DNA of 64,000 bases from Apiospora phragmitis. Lineage: Eukaryota; Ascomycota; Sordariomycetes; Amphisphaeriales; Apiosporaceae. The stretch covers positions 3,348,001-3,412,000 of the forward strand of contig JAQQWL010000002.1 of assembly GCA_038363925.1 (NCBI GenBank). The letters are read 5' to 3'. Below, in pieces: positions 21,934 through 35,059 of this stretch. A program made the translations under genes and the position numbers. Each line of letters starts with the position of its first letter. Positions within the stretch are counted from its first letter, which is position 1. The notes under the pieces were generated by a model. The model was not told the DNA's origin and ran no database searches. It was given only the letters and a program-made list of their open reading frames with translations.

Positions 21934-24441
21934 ATGGACGACGGCTTCCCGCCGCCTCCGAGCATGTCCCACCCGGGCATCGTCGCTCTCGACATCACTG
22001 ACAAGTTTGCTTCGGCTGTAAAGAGTAATTCACCTCTCCATTGGTTATAACCAACCCCCGAAAGATCATATGCTAATCCATCCTCACAGCCCTTCCGCCG
22101 GGTCAAATTGTCAAAGATGGCCACTTCACTTTATTTGAGTCTGTCTCCGCTCTCGAGGTATGAGCAATGCGCCAACTGCCCTCTCTGGCATGCTTATACT
22201 TACCACCTCCTCAGATCATGGACCCGAAGATGGACAGTGGGGTGTCTAGAGGAAGGGGAGTCCCTCGATGAGGAGTACGACACGGCTCGTGATCTGCTTC
22301 CCGAGGAGGTTCTTGGCATTATTGACCAACTGCTATGTCTCGAGGTATGAAGTCGTCGCTTATTGGTAATGTGGTTTTTCGCAGCTAACATCGCATCAAG
22401 ATGGCCTGGCATCTCGGCTACCCCTTTGTCGCAGACAATTTTGACCAGCGTCTATGTAGAAGCGCTTCTGAGGGATCCCAACGCACCTTTGAGCTCGATG
22501 ACGTTTCTACGTGACTCTGCATCTCAAGCCAAGCAGCCCAAGTTTTTATTCGTTTTGAGAGCTTATTGCGCTGGTATGTTGAGGGGTTGCCATTGCGTCA
22601 ATGAGGTTGTGAAAGACGAACTATACTATGAGGTACGCCGTCTTGTCACCTACCTGGGTCACTAATCTACGCGGACCCAAGCTGACTATGACACAGGAGG
22701 AGGACTTTGTTACCAACACCTACGACCGTAAATTCTTATCGCACATAGAGATAGCAGAAGTCATCGCTTTACTCCAGGCGACGAGGGCTGACCTTCGTGA
22801 ACTTAGTAATGATGTACCAAAGGATCTAGCTCTGGCCTTGGACCTCCGCCTGGAGTTGCGTATAGCCTTCTTGAGGGCAATGGAGTTGTTTTCCCCTGCG
22901 GAAAGCAAACCCAGACTCGCTGAAAATGCCCTGGATCCAGATGAAAGAACTCATGAAGCACTTCAAGAAACAGCATGCACTAGCCAAGCCAGTGCCCGAA
23001 GCATTCAGCACCAAAATGCAACGCCGCCTAGCGAGCACTATGCCTCCCAGGCCCATTGTCCATCTCAGCTTCGACGACACGTACACCCATTTTGAGCAGA
23101 TGTTCCAGGATGGAAAGGATGCGATGGATGTGCTGAAATACGTCGACCCACAAAGCCTCCTGGTGAGTCTCCTACCACGAGATCTGGCACGTTCAGAAGC
23201 TAATATGTAAACAGCATTTCGTATCTATATTCCAAGCGAGAAACCCCCAACCGCTCGTTTTCATTCGAACCATGACGCAAGGTCTGCTGTTCAAGGATAT
23301 GATCGTACTTGGGCATCATAGCATACGACGAATCCTTGACGACGACCTTGCGATCGTGGTGTTACGAGTGCGTCAACTAGACCCGGCAAATGACACAATA
23401 GAAGTCCCAACAGATCCTCGCCACCAATTAGCTGTGCAGATGGAGACATTCCGTCAGCGTGCCGCCGAATGCTATCTGGACCTCTTCAGGATATTCTGCC
23501 AGAACCGATGCAGAGTGAGGCGGACACTCTGCCACAGCATCCAACAGTGGGATCATCTTCAGGCTGATGTGGAGGAAATCGATAGCCTTTTGCAGGTGTG
23601 CTTGGATGAGAAGTCTCTCACGACCGCGATGGGTAACATCGGACACTCTCTACCCCTGTCGTCATGGGCATACCTCTATAAACTACGCCAGATGGAGTGG
23701 ATCGTTCAGCTAGGCTTCGAACTGGACATCTATCAACCGGATGAACTGGCAGGCATGTATTGGTACTTGAACTACCTGGCCAAAACGCGAGCACAGCACG
23801 GCGATCGTATAAAGACGTTCGTACTGCGGGATTTCACTGCGGCCCAGGAATCATCGTCGTGGAGCCAGACCAAGGAGCGGAACTATACGCGCTCCATTGC
23901 CTACATCCGTGTGACCATGCTCGACGCCGCCTGCACGTGGGAGTTCGCCGACGGCCTGTGCTGTCTCTACACGGTGCTGCAGCGCCTGAACCTCGTCAAG
24001 ACACCCTCGCGCCCCTACAGCAACGACGAGCACCGCTACGAGATCCGCATGAAGCCCTTTGTCAACATCGGCCTACCGCAGCTGCCCTCCTTCGACGACT
24101 TCACCAAGGCCACGGCCCAGCCCGAGACCTCCATCACCGAGCTGCTCAAGTACGCCGAGAACGCCGTCGGCGGCGCCAAAAAGGGGTATGAAGCCCTGAG
24201 CCGCATGAACGACCTCCAGACCTTCTCGGTCGGCTGTCATGATCGCTGGCTCACGAACATCAAGGGGTGCCAGAAGTCGGCCATCTTTGCGGGCATCGCT
24301 ATCACGGCCCTGCAGAAGGCGATCGAGACGGAAGGCGAGAATGCAGCAGACCTGAAGCTCAAAGTAGAGCTTCCGCAGTCTGGGAAGGGGTACCACGATT
24401 GGTGGATTGTGCCTAAGCTGGTGCCCAAGAGCGAATCCTGA
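21934..24441 (+). CDS. MAK10: NatC N-terminal acetyltransferase auxiliary subunit Mak10/Naa35
   Basis: Non-catalytic scaffold of NatC, which acetylates Met-Leu/Ile/Phe/Trp N-termini with Mak3/Naa30. Exons 21934-22024, 22090-22157, 22215-22344, 22401-22632, 22697-23162, 23215-24441; about 736 residues. Family blocks: DITDKFASAVK, LPPGQIVKDGHFTLFESVSALE, IMDPKMDSG, CLEEGESLDEEYD, LLCLEMAWHLGYPLSQT, RAYCAGMLRGC, and the C-terminal TMTQGLLFKDMI onward. Three positions need removal of one extra base: the GGGG at 22239-22242, the CCCCTTT at about 22424-22430, and the TTTT at about 22889-22892. With them the splice phases all agree. These are +1 errors, whereas most breaks elsewhere in the window are -1. 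The last ~500 bp are GC-rich at third positions. No other Naa35 candidate is present. Confidence 0.92.
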
Positions 24442-24971
24442 TAATTCGGGGCTTTGGCATGGCATGTAGTGTATATGCCGGGGAATTACGGCATAGTCAA
24501 AATATGTCACTTTGGAGCCAACCAGATGATGCAAAGCTTACTCTTTGAAGTTTCTACATCAGCATCTTTGTAAATACAATTCGGAAGCGGGCACACCCTC
24601 TTGGGTGTCGGTATTACCCAGCGGATAAATCAAAGATGAACAGATTGCATCAGATATATTCATCCGTTGTCTATGAAGCAACCAACTCTACTAAGCTCGA
24701 ATGTGCTCTTGTGATTGTTATCCGGTGTTTGTCTCCAGCCTTGGATATATCATCCTTCCATACAGGTGCGCGATCCTGCGGTTTCTGTGAACATATAATC
24801 GTCAGGGCCTTCCTTCTATCTTTGAAATTTGAAAGCACCAAACCAAGTTTGCAAGTACACGAGAGAAGAAAGTACAAAACGAAGACAAAACCAGCCAACA
24901 AAAACCACTAGAGGAACTAGATGAAAAAGATCTTCTTGTTATAGATAAGCTGCAAGAACATCATCATGCTC
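24442..24971. other. Convergent 3' region, MAK10 / carrier
   Basis: 530 bp between convergent stops; AT-rich towards the carrier gene. A 91-codon ORF at 24636-24911 has no recognisable features. Confidence 0.4.
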
Positions 24972-26064
24972 TTATACCTTGAGTGCCTTCCTGGCGGCCA
25001 TGACGCCTCGTAAACGCACGCTCTGTTCGTATAGAACGTCTTTGAAGGCAAACAGGAAAGCGGCAGTCAGGACGCTCTGCGTGACCTTGGGCGCGATGCC
25101 CTTGTAGAGACCCTTGTAACCCTCCTCCTTAATGACGCGACGAATGGCCTCGGTCATGCCCTCGCGCTTCTCACCGTGGGCCGCAACGTGCATCTGGCTC
25201 TTGACGGTGATGTAGGGGTAGGTGATGGAGGTGGCGAAGAGCTTGCCGAGAGCGCCCAGCAGGAAAGCGACTCCCGCGGTGATGTTGGCCTTGCGCCGGC
25301 GCTCGTAGGCGTTCTTCATCTGCTCGAACAGCGTGTACTGGAGAATGGGGTTGATGACGAGGACGAGGGCCGGCACGACGCCGCGGAACAGCGCCTGGGG
25401 CCCCTCCTCGCGCACGAGGGCTAGCAGCGTGCCGATGGTGGTGGGCCCGCGCTTGCGGGCGGCGCCGGGCTCGCCGGCGCCCTTAGCCTCGTCGAGGTGC
25501 TGCTTGCGCGTCGTCATGCGCGTGTTGACGACCCAGATGGGGTTCGTCAGGATCACGGTCGCGGAGCCGGCCAGCGCGCCCGCCATCATCGACTCGGCCG
25601 TGGTGAGCTTCTTGGACGCCCGGCCGGCCTGGACCGCGGCTGCCTCGAAGAAGGCCCGCGTCCACTCGTACCAGTAGTAGTACACGAAGTTGGTCACGCT
25701 GATGCCGAAGACGGCGCTGTCGAGGCCGGCGTACAGGCCCGACACGCCCTCGCGCGCCACGAGGTGCCGCACGGCGGCGAGGAACGACGTCTCGGCTCGG
25801 GAGGACTCGACTTGGGCTCGCGTGGAGAGGGTGACGAGAGGGTATCTGGAAAGGGAAACCGCGATTAGTTAGGCCGTCATATGTTTGCTGTTTGGCTTGG
25901 GCAGGGATATAACATATCCAGGGATGGAGGGGACCATCAGACTGGTACGTGGTTAGGTGTACATACGTCAAGATCATGGCCAGGACACCGCCGCCAGCGC
26001 CAGCCAGAGCGTGCGCGACATTATCATTCTGCGGGATTACGGGCTTGGAGGCTGTGGGCGCCAT
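24972..26064 (-). CDS. ANT1: Peroxisomal-type adenine nucleotide carrier (mitochondrial carrier family)
   Basis: SLC25-family carrier resembling peroxisomal Ant1/PMP34, which imports ATP for fatty-acid activation in exchange for AMP. Exons (minus): 26064-25967 and 25845-24972; 323 residues, the family's usual size. The three repeat signatures are visible: YPLVTLSTRAQ (repeat 1), NPIWVVNTRM (repeat 2), and YPYITVKSQM (repeat 3). Each is followed by GLYAG/ALFRG/GLYKG. Repeat 1 with Leu-Val after the proline and TLSTRAQ is typical of the peroxisomal branch rather than ADP/ATP translocases, which carry RRRMMM (absent). The 121 nt intron has a CTAACTAAT branch box. No frame break. Substrate is inferred from the branch; a CoA or NAD carrier is less likely. 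Confidence 0.83.
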
Positions 26065-27948
26065 ATTGTTGGATTAGGTAGGTGCAGGCTTTCCAGCGCG
26101 CTGCGACGGTATGTTTCGTTTCGTTGGAGATAGGTGCTTTACGACACGAGGTGGATGGATGGCTGTCTTCCAGAAGTCTGTCTTGAGTATAGGTAAACAA
26201 TATAGATTCTTACCTCAAAGATGGCAGCTTCTACAAACCTTCAGCTAACCTAAATGCTAGCATCGATACCATTTGACGGGTTTCAAGTTCTTACTCGCTC
26301 GGGTCGGGTAGAAGAGAGAGAGTAGCTCTTGCGACTCGACTTCCTAATTGAAGCCGAGGTCCGGTGTTGGGCGGAAGCGCATATGCCACAGCGGGCATAA
26401 AGTAGGCATGAGGTCACCAGGGACCAGACGCTTATTATTTTAGGGGCAGGAATGCAGTGAACAGTGAACAGCGCTGGGAAATTGGACCCTGGCCCCCCGC
26501 ATTTTCCCTCTCAACCCGCATTGCGGCACTGCCATAACTGCCTGACTGGCCCTTAGGGGTTGGGGGGAAAGCGTTTCATACCGCGTGGAGCTGCTTTCAC
26601 ATGTCCTTTTTTACGAGAGATCTCCAGCTGTTCAATCTACCGAGCGGTTATCTACTTTGATCTTAGGGTAGGGAATGCTGAGCCCGCCGAGCTACATGAC
26701 CTGCAAGGAATTACTCATCGGCTGCAATTTATATAAGCCTTCCTACAGTACGTACTGACATAAGCATACCTCTATTATTCCCTCCAAAGCAAGAGAGTCT
26801 GGATTGACCTTCTCATGGTATGAATTCTGAGGAGTTCTACCTGGTCGGTCCTTACATATGCGGTCATCATACAACACTTCGGGGCGGCCCGTGTTCGTGG
26901 CATACCTGTCTGCCTGTCTGCTTCTCAACGCGTCCCACGTAGTCACTAACCTATCATTTCTTCACACGATCTCAGCTATCCAACTGTCTACCTAAGTAGG
27001 TAATCGAGATCGCTTTCCGAGTCTTCAGAACAAGCAGACACAATCTCTGATGTTCTACCCCTTTCACACTATCATATCTCGTATACGGGGTTAATAGAGC
27101 TAGGTCATACGTAAGGGATATATCGGAAGACATCAAATAGCGGCGTGTCGACTCTGAGCAAACGAACGACGCGCACTATACTCCGTACAAAGCAACAAAC
27201 AGGGCGCCACGGCTACCTCGAAATATATAATCTGAAACAACAATCTATCGTGTTGCATTTGCGGAATCATGTCATTTGCAATGGAACATCTCCTTGCTTT
27301 GTGTGCCTGGCGGTTTTCCTCACTAGAGTCAAGTCACATGCGTCGGGTGTGTAAAAATAGAAACTACAACGTCGCCCAAACGGGAGTGGCTGGGGTTTCC
27401 CATGTCCCCAAAATAGAAAACGGCTCCTTCACCATCGTCGACCCCAATTAACGGGTGCTCCATGCCGTGCCATGCCATAGCCACAACAGCTCCATACCTC
27501 GTGCAGCAGCTTGCAGAATATACAGTCGCCAGTCTCTCTCTCGACATCTTCGTCCAACCCGTTGTCGCTCTCTGATTATCCTCTTAACTGCCTGCCTCCC
27601 CCTCCTTAAACCAAAACACACCCCCCCACCGTGTTAGCTTACTACGCGTTTGATCATCGAGCTGCATTGGATATTGGACATGTCACTTACAACAGCCCGC
27701 GAGACAGCATGACCTTGATTTACCACCAAAAAATGCGATGATTGCTCGAGCTCACCTTGGTCGTGCCTCTCTTGAGGTGTTCTGAATGCAAGTTGTCAAT
27801 TTGCTGTTTGCGGCTCAGCGAGGACTACGCTCCTGGATCATACATACATCTCGCATCAGCAACCAGACCAGCACCTCCCCTCATCCACCATCTAAACAAC
27901 GCTTACCAAGAGCCCTTGATTCCCTATAAGTCAAAGGTGTCTTCTCCG
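26065..27948. other. Divergent intergenic region, carrier / ABP2
   Basis: 1.9 kb between divergent starts. It contains CT-rich stretches (27530-27620) likely belonging to the ABP2 promoter or leader, and an ATG at 27742 in frame with ABP2 that would add 69 unconserved residues. No RNA gene or repeat recognised. Confidence 0.4.
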
Positions 27949-29975
27949 ATGGCTGTCACAATGAATACAAGTCATCCGGCAACACCTTCCACTATCACTA
28001 TTGTATCCCCCCGAGCCGTAGGCACTAGACCTGCCTTGCCAGACAAAAGAGTAACAGAAACGACCATAGAAGACGCCTATGTCAACTTCATTCTCCACTG
28101 TAACCCGGCAGTTCCCTTGGAGACGGACACGGGGGCTCTGAGGGAGTCGTTTCGGGCCCCGCCCAAGAGTGATGGCAAAACATTCAGCACATTCACTCTG
28201 TATGAGCTCATCAGCCAGCTCGAGACGAAGGAGCTCAAGACCTGGGCTGAGCTGGCCTTGAGACTAGGCGTCACGCCACCTGATCAGGACAAGGGCCAGA
28301 GCTCGCAGAAAATACAGCAGTATGCCGTGAGATTCAAGGTAAGCAACCCACTGTGCTCGCGACGGCCAGAAACATCAAGCTGACCAAGGCAGCGATGGAT
28401 GCACTCGATGCATCTAGACGCATTCTTTGATTACTTGATCGGACGGAGTGAACACGTCTATTGGACTCAGATTCCTGCAGACCCAGATCCGATCTGCGAA
28501 GGAGGCCGAGATGGCGTGGCTGCCGAGGATGACATGGCTTTGCGCGCCTTACTACCTCAGATCCGCCCGAGGCGTGGTAGAAGAAAGCCCGAGGATGACT
28601 TGAACAAGTCTCCATCCCAGAGACCCAAGCTTTCCCCTCCCCTGAGTGGTGAGACCAGGGCTACTGAACCATGGACTGCCCATCCTGATGGCGGCCGCAC
28701 CTTCATGTTCCCACCGCCCGACCAACTGAGATCCAGCATTTTGCCTGGGCCCAATTCGACCTGGAACCATGATGTGTCACAAACGCCGCTCAGTGCTTAT
28801 CCGCAGTCTGCCATGACTCCAGTCAACGGCAGATTCTGGGCAGATGAACCGCGCTCGGCGCTTACGCCTTCGAGAGCGAAATTGCTCAGTAGACGGCACG
28901 GCGCCAAGGTCGTTTCCTCTGCCTGGAGGAGTGGTGGTGCAGGTACAGGGGGCAAGACACGTGGTCGGCCGCCCATCAATCGTATCAGTGAAGGCACGCC
29001 TCCGGCAAGTGCGGATGTGGATCGATCGTCTCAGGGGTTGATGGTTGACAATGGTATTCCCGAGTCTGCGCAATCCGCCATAACTCCAACTATCGTATTC
29101 CGTCACAACAAGGCCCCACCTCAGCTCCGGCCCCTACCTCGGTACCGAGTGAATCGATGTCGTCTCAAGCATCGCGCACTACTCGTCCCGGTCGGCTGTC
29201 TCTTCAGGTCCCGGAGCGAGTTGGAGGCTCGGTACGCCTTGCCACGCCTCCACCTCCAGCATTTGACGCCAACCACAACCATAACAACGGGGATAGTACG
29301 ATACGGTCACTGGAGGCAGAGACCATATGGCCCACCCTGGGTATCCCAGCACGCCCAGAAGGTGTCGCCACCGTACCTAGTGCGGATTCGCACGCGGTTA
29401 ACAAACCACCGATCGTATTTGAACATCCTGGAGGAGATAGGGAAAACATCGCCATAGTGGAGAGTTGGTTCGTGTCGGATATTCTCATTTCCGACTGGTA
29501 TGATGCAAACGACAACAAGATCGCCTCCTGTGGCGTGGACGAAGCCTTGGCCCTGGCAAAACATATCATAAATGGCATGGCGAAGGAGGCGCCTAGCGCT
29601 GAGGTATTCCTGCTCAACGTGTCGGCCGTTATGGGTGGCTGCCTGCTTCGATCGAAAAATCGCCCGTCCATCAAACGGATCGAAACAGGACCCGAGTACA
29701 ACAAATATCTATGCCGATGGTATATCCAATATGGAGCCCTGATTAGTGATTATACATTGAACGAGACTCTGCCCCATGACACCTGGCAGAAAGAAAGACG
29801 ACACGGAGAGAAGAACTCTGGCCAGGCGAGTACTGTCGAGGCAGAGGAGGATACCGCGGAGTTCTGGAAACAGAAGTACCAGGAGCTGCTGTATCAGCAA
29901 AGGGCGAACATCGATCAGGTTACAGATTTGCGTGTTAAGGTGTTTGAAGCCGTGAGAAAAGGAAGCGCAGCCTGA
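27949..29975 (+). CDS. abp2: ARS-binding protein 2 (Abp2) family protein
   Basis: Fungal Abp2-family nuclear protein; the fission-yeast member binds replication-origin AT-rich DNA. Exons 27949-28338 and 28393-29975; about 657 residues. The N-terminal domain runs from TTIEDAYVNFILHCNP through TFTLYELISQLE and, across the intron, YAVRFK|RWMHSMHLDAFFDYL, the most characteristic Abp2 block. A long Pro/Ser/Arg-rich middle follows, then a conserved C-terminal helical region (VESWFVSDILISDWYDAND; VEAEEDTAEFWKQKYQELL). One base is missing in the CCCC at 29114-29117; beyond it the reading frame joins a Pro/Ser linker to the C-terminal half. The start could be 27949 or 27961. Function in this fungus is inferred from the family only. 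Confidence 0.8.
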
Positions 29976-32758
29976 TTGCAGGACTGCCCCAAACCCAAAA
30001 AAGGGCCTAGAAAGGGGGTGGATAAGTTGGCCTTCGGGTGTGGCCATGATTTTGTTTTCACCATGAGCATTATATGCTATATGATACCCTATACTTGTAC
30101 TCGATGGGCTCTCTGACGCCTTGTTTTTCTTTTGAATTCTGTAAGCCCATATGATAGAGAAGAAAATGAACAGAACAGGCCGACTTGGCTACCTGCTGCC
30201 TTTGAAGGGTCGCACCAATGGCTTGCGTAACAGCTTTCCCGTCAGCTTACGATGTGACATGCCCGCATGCGTGACCAGTGGGTATATACATGTGCATACC
30301 ATTAAAGTCATGCATTGAATATTGGAACCATTTTGGCTCTATGTATGGGCATTAGATCTGACAGATCGGGTACTGTTAATGATACATGGCGCTTCTGGGC
30401 CGGAGAAAGATCGGGAGTCCACTTACTCCCATTTATTACCGATATGATACGACAAATCCAGGGCCCTGCATTGCTTGGGATCTAGACTCCGGCCGAACTG
30501 AATGTCAACTTTTCAGCTTTGGGACAATACGTGGTATAGCACGAGCATTACACCGAGAGTTCGACCAAGAGGTCAGGTCTAGCTCGAGGTCAGTTGTATA
30601 CATAGTCAGCCCAACAATGCGAGCAAACGGGGTGTCGAGGACAGGATTTCTGCAAGGACAATCATCGGCCATGCCGTCTGCAAGCTGCAATACCCCTGTA
30701 GCGATGTATGCATGGGGGTGAGAAGAAAACATGAAAGCAACCATCATCATTGATTACCGAGTGCGGGGCAGGGCGGGGGAAGCTTACCCATTGAACAACT
30801 GGACTGGACTCTATCTCAGCAGCATCCTGGATAATTGATACATACAAGTGTCCTTTCGTGTTGTTTGACCAAGGCCACAAGCGTCACAAATCCTAGGAAC
30901 TCTACGGATACATGCCTCCTTCCAATCAACATCATGCCACAGCCATTTGAAAGGCCTGGGCTGGAAGTAAAGTGCGGGGATGCCGCTACTGACGATACCC
31001 CCACCCCCTCCTCGTGGGGAATGGGACTACTTGTAGTACTACATGTCGTTGACGTGGAAAGGGGCCCATATGTAAGAAGCTCGTGGGCTGCAACAACAAG
31101 CTTCCTCCAAGACCCGCACCAAGAAGCTAGTAAGGCTTATTTGATCCTTATTCGAACTCCCGGCCGACTTGACTACGGCCCAAGGGGTAATGATGGACGA
31201 CGGCACCGTCTCCAAGGTTCGTCTCTTCTTTGCCTCGACCCAATCTATTGGGAGCCGTTACTTGCTCCGGAGCCGAAACGACAACGACACCAACGACAAC
31301 GCTCACAAGACGAGGTGGTGCCATACCAACACACACTTCATAACCCCGCCAACCTCAAGTCAGCCGATGGCCTCGCCTACATGGCATATAGTCGGATTAC
31401 AGCACTCGGGACGGAGATTAGCTCTCTGCTTTTCTGACAGTCGGAATTCCACAGACTCGTTCAAATTACTCTCCATGCTCGAAGTCCAGCAATGGACATT
31501 GCGATGTACATATAAGTAAGTACCCATCCAAGCTATATAAGATAGATCAAATAAAAACAAAACACAGCACCAGGTGTTGCTTCATATCCAAGAAGTGATA
31601 GGTCCGGAGCAGAGGTTACTTGTCCCGCAGCAAAGGCTACATACTGCTAGGTAAGCCTTATTTATTAGTCTTTGCAATACGGATGCCATTGTCGTCTAAA
31701 AACATGGGCTCTTCGCCTCTCCATCATTGACTACTTAGGGATGAATGTAGCTATACTTCACCCCTCCCTGCTAAGTCGAACACAGCGTCCGCCACCATCT
31801 TAGACAATGCCGCCCGAATCCGTATCCGCTTGGGCTCAACCGTGTGTACGCGTGTGGCTGACCACAGTAGTCTCACAACCAAATGAAGATCGCTTTGCGA
31901 GGCAGGAACGTCTCCAAGCCGGCCAGGCTGAGAAGCCTCCCACGCACAATGAGCTCGGCCCGAAGTTGCTCTCCCCAAACCTCGTCAGGCTGACTACACT
32001 TATGTTGTTGATCAGGTGGTCATCGCCCAAACGAGGTGTAGACAATATGTGGTGTGTCTGTCTACCACACAGCCCGCCCTATCAAATCGGGGCCCTTCGC
32101 AGCTTCCGTAATTGGTATAGATGTAGCTAAGATATTGTGATCATTTCGTGAAAAGCCAAAGAATGCCATGGGATTACAGGGTTATTAACGAGCTATGTAC
32201 ATCCCTAGCTCCATTTGGGTAGATAGGGTATTGGCGAGTGGCATAGGATGGCGACACCAAGCACTTCCATGCCAGCATCCTCTATGTTAGGACCCTGATC
32301 GGCTGCAGTAAGGCATATCACTCACTGAGCTGGACTTGAAAAGCTGAAGGTAGTTACATGTAGTTTCTGCTTATGGTGCCTCGAGTAGTGGCTTCTGTTG
32401 ATCAGTTTTAGTCCTAAATCCTACGGTGTTGAATGCCTGCCCGACCTACACCAGACGTATTGTATTGACTCACAGCTCCTCGTGCTGGATACAAGAGCTG
32501 GAGTTCTCCCGCACCATTCAGACGCGCGCGCTCAGGACTTTCAGGACTTGAATTTTTCTTTTCATCGTAGTTGCGTATCAACCAGCCGTCGGGTGTGTTT
32601 ACCCTGGATTTGGCAAAGTTCCATTATTTACCAACTTCACCACGCTCTGCGGGTTCCTTCCATTGGATTCGGTGAAGCAGAACAACCTCACTCTCGATTC
32701 ACTCTTCCTCAGACCTAAATACCTGTTCTCCGGTAGAAGATTCGCAAGTGCGCACAAG
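29976..32758. other. 2.8 kb gene-poor region
   Basis: No ORF here can be tied to a family. The longest, 30835-31437 (200 codons), has no domain, signal or splice partner and is probably chance. The right end presumably carries the sugar-transporter promoter. No tRNA recognised. Confidence 0.4.
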
Positions 32759-35059
32759 ATGGCCGACATCGAACCAGCTCCGGCGTAAGTCAATGGAATA
32801 CTGTCCCACAAGAGCTGCTTGTACTCACATACCTGTCAGCTTGTCGCCGGCAGCTCCTCCACCCTACGAAGCTGGCGGGGAGGCAGAGAAGGGACGCCGA
32901 AACTTGGTCGCAGTGGCCGACATCAACCAAAACATCAACGCAAAGTAGGATCTCCGTACATTTTAAGCGGGGGTATCCCACGTTGTGGCTAACATAATGG
33001 GCCAGGATCTCGAATCCCCTCGCTGGCATTCCTCGAGGCGAACTCCTGGCCAACGTCACCAAGCTCGCAGAGGAGCAGGGCCTGACCGAGCACCTTCACG
33101 TCATTCGCCAGGGCGCCCTCGTCGCTCAGGATTCCCTGAACTTTGAAGCCATTGACGGCGAGTATGCCCTGGACCAGACGCAGAAGGACGCGCTGTACCA
33201 AGAGATTCTCCACAAGTGGCGTGTGCCCAAGCTGCTCTACCTCACCATCATCACTTGTTCCATAGGCGCCGCCGTCCAGGGATGGGATCAAGAAGGCAGC
33301 AATGGCGCGAATCTGAGTTTCCCTCAGGAATTCGGCATAGGCGGGAAAGATGACCGCTCTGTTTTCTTGCTCGGGCTCATCAACTCTGCCCCTATGTTGG
33401 CTCTGCCTTCATTGGCTGCTGGATCTCGGATCCCTTGAACAACTACTTGGGTCGCAAATGTGGGTTGTTCTTAGCCGGTCTATTCAATTACAGCTGGTTC
33501 TGTTACTAACACTCATCAGGGACCATCTTTCTGTCTGCAGTTATCTGCTTGATTACGCCGATCGGTGGTGCACTCACTCAGAATTGGGAGCAGCTCTTGA
33601 TCACGAGACTTCTCCTGGGTATTGGCATGGGCTTCAAGGCTTCGACTGTACCTATCTATGCCGCCGAGAACAGCCCAGCAGCTATTCGAGGAGCCCTTGT
33701 CATGTGCTGGCAAATGTGGACTGCCTTTGGTATTCTCCTGGGAGTTTGTGCCAATCTTATAGTCGGCAGAGTCCCCAACATTGCATGGAGGCGTAAGTAT
33801 CCTCATGTCGGTAGCTTTTGCAGTTGCTAATATCCTTACTCAGTGCAAATCGGATCTGCATTCATCCCGGCAATCCCATTGTGTCTTTTAATCCCTTTCT
33901 GCCCCGAATCGCCGCGTTGGTTCATGAAGAAGAACCGGTACAAGGATGCCTACAAATCACTTATCAGACTGCGAAACCATCCTATCCAGGCAGCTCGTGA
34001 TCTCAATTCTATCCACGCACAGCTTCTGGTAGAGCGTGAGGCCATCCATGGTTCGACCTACGTCGGTCGCCTCATTGAACTGTTCACGGTCCCCGTATAC
34101 GACGTGCGACCCTAGCCTCCTTCGTGGTTATGATTGGCCAGCAGATGTGCGGCATTAACATTATTGTATTTTATTCGTCCACGGTGTTCGTAGATGCCGG
34201 GACCGATGAATACACTGCCTTGCTCGCTTCGTTCGGCTTCGGTCTGGTCAACTTCGTCTTTGCATGGCCCGCTATCTGGACCATTGACACCTTTGGTCGT
34301 CGTTCGCTACTGCTATTCACCTTCCCGAACATGGCATGGTCCCTGCTCGCCGCTGGGCTCTGTAGTCTCATTCCTGGAACAGGGGGCGCGCATCTTGGGC
34401 TTGTTGCCTTGTTCATTTACATCTTCGCGGCTTTCTACTCTCCTGGCGAAGGCCCGGTGCCTTTCACGTACAGTGCCGAAGTCTTCCCTTTATCGCACAG
34501 AGAAGTCGGCATGGCTTGGGCTGTTGCTACCTGTCTCTTCTGGGCAGCTGTATTGTCAATCACTTTCCCAAAGATCTTGGCCACGCTGGGTGTCGTGGTA
34601 AGTTAAAGCGCATGATTCCAGCCTCATCAGGCGCCACCCCTATCTAGTCTTCTGTGGGAGCAAACGTTGCTAATACATTCTGTGTTTCAGGGTGCCTTCG
34701 GTCTGTATGCGGGCTTCAACGTGGTAGCTTTCTTCATGATCTTCCTCTTCCTACCCGAGACGAAGCAGCGCACACTCGAGGAGCTCGACTACGTGTTCGC
34801 CGTGCCAACCAAGACCTTCATCCACTACAACACGACCAAGTGGGCTCCCTGGTACTTCAAGCGCTGGGTCCTCTTCCAAAAGGATGCCAACCTGGAGCCG
34901 CTCTACCACTTTGACCGCCCGAGTCACGGCTCCGACTTGTCGCAAACGAGGCTCACTGGAGGCTATACCGAGTCGAGGGCGGCCCAGAACAACAAGAACG
35001 TCTCGACACATCACGAGGGCGATGAGAAGGCTACCACGGCCACGGGTGTTGATATATAA
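32759..35059 (+). CDS. MFS sugar transporter (SLC2/sugar porter family)
   Basis: Twelve-helix plasma-membrane sugar porter. Exons 32759-32784, 32840-32944, 33006-33459, 33520-33792, 33844-34597, 34691-35059; about 660 residues. It has a long cytosolic N-terminus (~140 residues) before helix 1 ([19 protein letters not shown], then [10 protein letters not shown]). Family marks: NNYLGRKWTIFLSA (loop 2-3), [16 protein letters not shown] after helix 6, [15 protein letters not shown] (helix 7), [11 protein letters not shown] (loop 8-9), and [15 protein letters not shown] after helix 12. One base is missing in the CCCC at 33389-33392 (before [15 protein letters not shown]) and one in the CCCC at 34091-34094 (before [12 protein letters not shown]). 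The [10 protein letters not shown] block is common in a fungal subfamily of uncertain substrate, so glucose, polyol or other sugars cannot be told apart. Confidence 0.9.

Noticed and set aside
25497..25868. Plus-strand ORF opposite the carrier gene
   Set aside because: Shadow of the carrier's GC-rich coding strand.
30835..31437. 200-codon ORF between ABP2 and the sugar transporter
   Set aside because: Basic, Pro/Gln/Arg-rich chance-like sequence with no domain or signal; it starts in AT-rich intergenic DNA without promoter features.
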